Of a DNA stretch of 10,297 bases, positions 6,857 through 10,297 are shown piece by piece. The stretch is from an uncultured Dyadobacter sp. (GTDB taxonomy: Bacteria; Bacteroidota; Bacteroidia; Cytophagales; Spirosomataceae): the NCBI GenBank assembly GCA_937880795.1, contig CALGRQ010000390.1, positions 1-10,297 on the forward strand. The letters run 5' to 3'. The translations under genes and the position numbers were made by a program. The notes beneath the pieces were generated by a model. It made no database searches, had not been told where the DNA came from, and saw nothing but the letters and a program-made list of their open reading frames with translations. Each line of letters begins with the position of its first letter. The first letter of the stretch is position 1.

Positions 6857-7741
6857 ATGGCCTTTGTTGATTACTATAAGACGCTCGGTTTAGAGAAAAA
6901 TGCTACCGAGAAGGAGATTAAGAATGCTTATCGAAAATTGGCACGAAAATTTCACCCTGACCTGAATCCAGATGACAAAGATGCACAGAAGAAGTTTCAG
7001 GAATTGAATGAGGCCAACGAGGTATTAAGTGATCCGGAAAAGCGTAAGAAGTATGATCAGTATGGAGCCGATTGGCAACATGGTGAAGAATACGAAAAGG
7101 CGCGTCAGTCGAGAGCCCGATCCCAGTCACAGGATCAAACCTGGTACAATGGTAGCGACGGCGGTGGCTTTTCCGATTTCTTTGAGTCGATGTTTGGCTC
7201 ATCTGCGGGCTTTGGTGGAGGGCGCCAAGCGAAATACCGAGGCCAGGATTATAAAGCCGAAGTGAATTTAGGCTTGATGGACGCCTACACAACCCACAAG
7301 CAAACTTTAACGGTTAATGGGAAGAATATTAGAATTACGGTTCCGGCAGGAATAGAGAATGGTCAAACCATTAAAATTGCAGGACATGGTGGCAAAGGTG
7401 CCAATGGCGGTCCCGACGGTGATTTATATATCACTTTTGCAGTCGCTACCGACGAACGCTACCGAAGAGCTGGTAACGACATTCATGTTAAAGCGGAGGT
7501 AGACCTATATACTGCGGTGCTTGGCGGAGAACTGATTTTAGATACCCTTAGCGGAAAAGTTAAAATGCCTGTGAAGGCCGAAACACAAAACGGAGCGGTT
7601 GTTCGGTTGAAAGGAAAAGGTTTTCCCGTATACAAACAGGAAGGCCAATTTGGGGATTTGTACGTTACGTTTCAAGTCAAAATTCCAACCGGACTTACGG
7701 AGCGACAAAAAGAACTGTTTACGGAATTATCTAAATCCTGA
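6857..7741 (+). CDS. cbpA: DnaJ-class co-chaperone, CbpA type
   Basis: A type II (class B) J-domain protein: it would stimulate the ATPase of DnaK and hand over unfolded clients, and CbpA relatives also bind curved DNA. The N-terminal J domain (about 4-70) begins DYYKTLGLEKNAT and has the essential HPD at 33-35. A Gly/Phe-rich linker (about 98-123) follows. There is no CxxCxGxG zinc-finger region, which separates it from DnaJ proper. Two beta-rich client-binding domains fill about 130-275, with the GDLYITF (188-194) and GDLYVTF (266-272) repeats typical of the family. The 294 residues fit CbpA length. Start is ATG at 6857. A CbpM-like gene starts six bases after the stop, which strongly supports the CbpA assignment. 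Confidence 0.93.
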   Translation: MAFVDYYKTLGLEKNATEKEIKNAYRKLARKFHPDLNPDDKDAQKKFQELNEANEVLSDPEKRKKYDQYGADWQHGEEYEKARQSRARSQSQDQTWYNGSDGGGFSDFFESMFGSSAGFGGGRQAKYRGQDYKAEVNLGLMDAYTTHKQTLTVNGKNIRITVPAGIENGQTIKIAGHGGKGANGGPDGDLYITFAVATDERYRRAGNDIHVKAEVDLYTAVLGGELILDTLSGKVKMPVKAETQNGAVVRLKGKGFPVYKQEGQFGDLYVTFQVKIPTGLTERQKELFTELSKS

Positions 7742-7747
7742 CGCAAC

Positions 7748-8041
7748 ATGGAAAAGGATCAACTCATTGCCACAGACCAATTTTGTACATACTATAACGT
7801 TAGCGGCTCTTTCGTCGAATCTTTGCTCGACTTGGGACTTGTAGAAACGGTACGTGTTCAAGAAGTTCAGTATTTGCATGTGACTCATTTGCATGAAATT
7901 GAAAGAATGGTTCGTCTTCATGATGACCTGGAAATTAATCCGCAAGGTATTGAAGCCGTACACCTTTTGTTGAAGCGGATTGGATACATGCAGGACGAAA
8001 TTCTTAGACTTCGGAATCGTTTGCGTTTTTACGAAGATTGA
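7748..8041 (+). CDS. cbpM: CbpM-type chaperone modulator (MerR-like fold)
   Basis: CbpM proteins bind the J domain of CbpA and block both its co-chaperone and DNA-binding activities. The 97 residues fit the family: an N-terminal helix-turn-helix-like part (FCTYYNVSGSFVESLLDLGLV, about 12-32), a short strand pair with VQYLHVTHLHEIERMVRLHDDLEINPQGIEAVHLLLKRI (about 40-78), and a C-terminal helix MQDEILRLRNRLRFYED suited to coiled-coil dimer formation. The gene starts six bases after the CbpA-like stop, so translational coupling is likely, matching the cbpA-cbpM operon of other bacteria. Despite the MerR-like fold, this subfamily is not generally a transcription factor. No clear terminator follows in 8042-8085. 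Confidence 0.88.
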   Translation: MEKDQLIATDQFCTYYNVSGSFVESLLDLGLVETVRVQEVQYLHVTHLHEIERMVRLHDDLEINPQGIEAVHLLLKRIGYMQDEILRLRNRLRFYED

Positions 8042-8085
8042 CAGACTAAGCTAATCAGGCTATACTTCCTTCTGTCATATTCACT

Positions 8086-8101
8086 TCATTTGAACAAATG
8101 A
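8086..8101. promoter_or_regulatory. Palindrome overlapping the helicase -33 element
   Basis: TCATTTG-AA-CAAATGA is a perfect inverted repeat with 7-base arms and a 2-base centre. It overlaps the TTTG (8089-8092) taken as the -33 element, a location expected for a repressor operator. No regulator can be named. Confidence 0.4.
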
Positions 8102-8122
8102 CGGATAAGCCGTGTATCTTTG
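8089..8122 (+). promoter_or_regulatory. Predicted promoter of the DEAD-box helicase
   Basis: A perfect Bacteroidota -7 box, TATCTTTG (8115-8122), is preceded by TTTG (8089-8092) with 22 bases between them. Transcription should begin near 8129, which leaves a leader of about 50 bases before ATG 8178. This shows that the helicase is expressed separately from cbpM and that the GTG at 8112 is not its start codon. Confidence 0.65.
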
Positions 8123-8177
8123 CAGGCTGAAATTTTACATAGGCTATACATCAGCGTATCGCCGTAACAATATTGCT

Positions 8178-9413
8178 ATGAAATTTGACGATTACCGGAT
8201 TGCTTCTGAAATAAAGAAAAATCTTGAACAGGCGGGATTTAAACGCCCTACAGATATACAGTTCAAAGCTATTCCGGCTATAATGAAGGGTGAAGATGTA
8301 CTGGCTATTGCACAGACCGGAACAGGAAAAACCGCGGCGTTTGCTATCCCTATTATTGATAAAATACATCATGAGAAGGTTTCGAACCGAACAGAGGGTA
8401 TTAAATGTATTGTGATGGTTCCGACGCGCGAACTCGCCATTCAAATTACAGAGGTTTTTGAAAGAATTGGGAAGCATACACGGGTTAAAGCTTTTAGTGT
8501 TTTTGGTGGAGTGGAACAAGGCCCGCAGATCGCTCAGTTGGAGAAAGGGATTGATGTGCTGATTTCGACGCCTGGTCGTATGTTTGATCTGGTTAGTCAA
8601 GGGTATATCAAGTTGAACCGCATTGAAACCCTCGTGTTGGATGAGGCCGACCATATGTTGGATTTAGGCTTTATTAAGGATATTCAGGATTTGATCAAGT
8701 ATCTGCCGAAAAACCGTCAGACGCTTTTCTTTTCAGCTACCATCGATGAAAAGATAAAAAAACTGGCTTATTCGCTCGTTCGTAATGCTATTCGTATACA
8801 GGTATCTCCCAATAACCCTGTGGCCCGCAACATTACCCATTCGGTAGCATTTGTGGGAATGGATGATAAACGCTTTTTCCTGGAACGGGTCATTAAGGAG
8901 AATGATGAGAGTAAAATTCTGGTATTTGTGCGAACCAAGGTGAGAGCGGAACGGGTTCATGCAGCCCTGGAACGTATGGGACTTAAGAGTCTGACACTTC
9001 ATGGAGATAAGGATCAGACCGATCGATTAGCAGCTTTAACTCAGTTTAGGAGTGGTGCCACGAAAGTGCTAATTGCCACCGATATAAGTGCACGAGGCAT
9101 TGATATTGCCAACGTCGATTATGTAATCAATTATGATTTACCCGAACAACCCGAAAATTATGTTCACCGGGTCGGAAGGACGGGCCGGGGAACGCAAAAA
9201 GGTCGTGCTGTTTCATTTTGTAGTCCTGAGGAAAAGGCTATGCTCGAACAAATAGAGGTATACGTGGGTAAGCCGATCGACGTAGTGAATATCTCCACAA
9301 GCGATTATTCGGAAACGCTAGACTTTACCGCAGACACGACTTACGATCTAAAAGCGCTGATGAGGGAAGTTGAGGATTTTGAAAAGGGTAAGAAAAAGAA
9401 GAAAAAATTGTAA
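8178..9413 (+). CDS. DEAD-box ATP-dependent RNA helicase, RhlE-like
   Basis: An ATP-dependent RNA unwinding enzyme, probably involved in RNA turnover or ribosome assembly, often important in the cold. All core motifs are present in the 411 residues: Q motif with Phe21 and PTDIQ (24-28), Walker A AQTGTGKT (45-52), PTREL (82-86), TPGR (131-134), DEAD (155-158), SAT (186-188), LVFVRTK (248-254), ARGIDI (305-310) and HRVGRTGR (330-337). The C-terminal extension is short and ends in a run of six lysines, which may help RNA binding. I choose ATG 8178 (MKFDDYRIASEI); the frame is open upstream to a GTG at 8112, but that GTG lies inside the predicted promoter and the extra 22 residues match no helicase. 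RhlE is the nearest named type; the exact subfamily is uncertain. Confidence 0.95.
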   Translation: MKFDDYRIASEIKKNLEQAGFKRPTDIQFKAIPAIMKGEDVLAIAQTGTGKTAAFAIPIIDKIHHEKVSNRTEGIKCIVMVPTRELAIQITEVFERIGKHTRVKAFSVFGGVEQGPQIAQLEKGIDVLISTPGRMFDLVSQGYIKLNRIETLVLDEADHMLDLGFIKDIQDLIKYLPKNRQTLFFSATIDEKIKKLAYSLVRNAIRIQVSPNNPVARNITHSVAFVGMDDKRFFLERVIKENDESKILVFVRTKVRAERVHAALERMGLKSLTLHGDKDQTDRLAALTQFRSGATKVLIATDISARGIDIANVDYVINYDLPEQPENYVHRVGRTGRGTQKGRAVSFCSPEEKAMLEQIEVYVGKPIDVVNISTSDYSETLDFTADTTYDLKALMREVEDFEKGKKKKKKL

Positions 9414-9420
9414 TACGTGT

Positions 9421-9468
9421 TATATAAAAAAGGTCTGGCGAGATAGCCCCGCCAGACCTTTTTATATA
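9421..9468. terminator. Strong bidirectional terminator
   Basis: GGTCTGGCG (9432-9440) pairs with CGCCAGACC (9450-9458) around a nine-base loop. The stem continues through A 9427-9431 with T 9459-9463 and, past one bulged A (9426), through TATAT with ATATA. T runs flank the stem on both strands. It sits seven bases after the helicase stop and 17 bases before the end of the convergent lipoprotein gene, so it serves both. Confidence 0.93.
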
Positions 9469-9485
9469 GGATCAGTTCAATAAAA

Positions 9486-9917
9486 TTATTCAACTGGTAA
9501 AATTTGTCCTCTGTATTCTTTTGTAGGATCCTCAGCTGTTGTAATGTTAACATATAGCTGCCCAATCAAAAGTTGTCTCACTTCTGCATCCGTCAATACA
9601 CGCGTTTTTCCCGAAGCTTGTGAAGCTGAAAATCCTGACAGCGGGAACAAGGCAACACCTCTCTCCCAGCCCGGATCAGCATGATTGATCGCAACTGCTG
9701 TTGGAACTACCCCACTGTATGATACATTATAAGCCAATTCACGCGTGTTTTTGTTATATTCAAAAGCGCCGGTACCTACCGCAGGCTGAGTGTTAATAGC
9801 CGCCGAAAATTTTACAATATCTTCTTTGTGAGGACCTTCTTCTTTGCAGGAAGAGATTGTTCCCAACATGGCAATACCCGTCATAAATAGTAAAAAACGT
9901 TTCATTGGCTTTCTCAT
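9486..9917 (-). CDS. CHRD-domain lipoprotein
   Basis: The 143-residue protein has a lipoprotein signal peptide: basic MRKPMKR, hydrophobic core about 9-20, and lipobox ISSC with the lipidated Cys24. The remainder (about 35-141) resembles a CHRD domain, a beta-rich domain first described in chordin and common in bacterial secreted proteins: FSAAINTQPAVGTGAFEYNKNTRELAYNVSYSG, then LTDAEVRQLLIGQLYVNITTAEDPTKEYRGQI. The usual His of the YVNIHT motif is Thr here. Cys24 is followed by Lys-Glu-Glu, which resembles the surface-export signal of some Bacteroidota lipoproteins. Start is ATG 9917; ATG 9905 (MKRFLLF) is an equally good alternative. The gene ends at the shared terminator. Function of the domain is not settled. 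Confidence 0.88.
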   Translation of the reverse strand: MRKPMKRFLLFMTGIAMLGTISSCKEEGPHKEDIVKFSAAINTQPAVGTGAFEYNKNTRELAYNVSYSGVVPTAVAINHADPGWERGVALFPLSGFSASQASGKTRVLTDAEVRQLLIGQLYVNITTAEDPTKEYRGQILPVE

Positions 9918-9974
9918 ACATCTAAAATTTTAAAAAAGTTAACCCTTAAAAATAAACATAAACAAACTATTCTG

Positions 9975-9982
9975 CAAAAATA
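9975..9982 (-). promoter_or_regulatory. Possible -7 box for the CHRD lipoprotein gene
   Basis: The minus strand reads TATTTTTG, a perfect TAnnTTTG match, about 58 bases before the start codon. At the expected distance upstream there is CTG, not TTG, and the area is very AT-rich, so a chance match is possible. Confidence 0.35.
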
Positions 9983-9999
9983 ATACCAACCGGTGACAT

Positions 10000-10293
10000 T
10001 CAGATTGGCAATAAGTCATTTTTGCGTATATATACAATCTTATTATTCCAAATCACCCGATTCCAGTGGTCCACGGTTCCAAAAAGTGTTAATTTATGGC
10101 CCTTTTTCACCACCTCCACCACTCCGGAAGCTGATGAAGGGTCTTCCCGAAGGAACGTGTTATCTCTGGCAATTACGGCTGTTTTATACAAGGAAGGTAC
10201 GTATAGTAGTGCTAAAACAAGCAACAGATAAACCAAAGTAGTAATCTTATGTATCTGCAAAATTGCTTCCTTCCTTTTCGTTTTTAAAATCAT
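10000..10293 (-). CDS. Membrane-anchored SH3-type (SH3b) protein, possibly 5'-partial
   Basis: The 97 residues hold a basic N-terminus (KTKRKE), one membrane helix (about 17-34) and then a bacterial SH3-like domain (about 40-95): VIARDNTFLREDPSSASGVVEVVKKGHKLTLFG, then HWNRVIWNNKIVYIRKNDL. In this domain type the LR-x-x-P segment and the final W/Y-I-x-x-x-x-L strand are characteristic. The orientation would place the SH3 domain in the periplasm, where such domains bind peptides or cell-wall material. The ATG at 10293 gives a sensible membrane protein, but the frame is still open at the window edge, so this could be the C-terminal end of a longer protein, such as a BatE-like one. No specific partner is visible. 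Confidence 0.78.
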   Translation of the reverse strand: MILKTKRKEAILQIHKITTLVYLLLVLALLYVPSLYKTAVIARDNTFLREDPSSASGVVEVVKKGHKLTLFGTVDHWNRVIWNNKIVYIRKNDLLPI

Positions 10294-10297
10294 GATA

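Larger units (their letters stand above)
8057..8149. repeat. AGGCTATAC direct repeat bracketing the helicase promoter
   Basis: The nonamer AGGCTATAC occurs at 8057-8065 and again at 8141-8149, both followed by n-TC. The copies are 84 bases apart, close to eight DNA turns, one upstream and one downstream of the predicted promoter at 8089-8122. This could be a pair of operator sites, or chance. Confidence 0.35.

Noticed and set aside
6918..7292. 124-residue leftward open frame opposite the CbpA-like gene
   Set aside because: It is antisense to the J domain and Gly-rich linker, with Arg/His/Ser-rich shadow composition and no domain.
8112..8177. GTG start and 22 extra residues for the DEAD-box helicase
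   Set aside because: The GTG lies within the predicted promoter, immediately before the -7 box TATCTTTG, so it would not be in the transcript; the extension fits no helicase N-terminus.
8151..8654. 167-residue leftward open frame opposite the helicase
   Set aside because: It is fully antisense to conserved helicase motifs and has a composition typical of a shadow frame.
9993..10241. Rightward open frames of 82 and 69 residues at the right end
   Set aside because: Both are antisense to the SH3-type protein gene and show no domain or start signal.

Overview
The window looks like ordinary chromosomal DNA from a member of the Bacteroidota, most likely a Sphingobacteriaceae-type organism. Three things support this. 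The DNA is AT-rich with mostly absent Shine-Dalgarno sequences. Perfect Bacteroidota-type -7 boxes (TAnnTTTG) lie upstream of several genes. The protein repertoire fits: hexameric-type citrate synthase, a CbpA/CbpM pair, a CHRD lipoprotein and a tiny Lys-rich protein. The family-level assignment is inference. I see no rRNA, tRNA, CRISPR array, insertion sequence or phage module.

Left part (1-3909, all minus strand). A compact cluster reads right to left: an unusual endonuclease-like protein (3019-3909), the tRNA-modification gene miaA (2065-3009), a four-helix membrane protein of unknown function (1596-2039), and then, after a 307-base gap, citrate synthase gltA (5-1288). The first two genes are 9 bases apart and both use GTG. 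A good promoter lies at 3953-3981.

Middle (4235-6479). An isochorismatase-family cysteine hydrolase and a small secreted helical protein read rightward. They converge on a Gfo/Idh/MocA oxidoreductase and a 37-residue Lys-rich protein that read leftward. A perfect 16-bp hairpin at 5218-5259 separates the two groups.

Right part (6573-10297). A stress/chaperone-like cluster reads rightward: a VF530-type DNA-binding protein, a DnaJ/CbpA-type co-chaperone and its CbpM-type modulator. It is followed by a separately promoted DEAD-box RNA helicase of RhlE type. A strong bidirectional terminator (9421-9468) separates this from a leftward CHRD-domain lipoprotein and a leftward membrane-anchored SH3-type protein that touches the window edge.

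No striking new defence or mobile system is visible. The items most worth a second look are the Hef/Vsr-like protein coupled to miaA, the short Lys-rich gene, and the symmetric sites around the helicase promoter. The proposed starts of gltA (1288) and the helicase (8178) are well inside the longest open frames.
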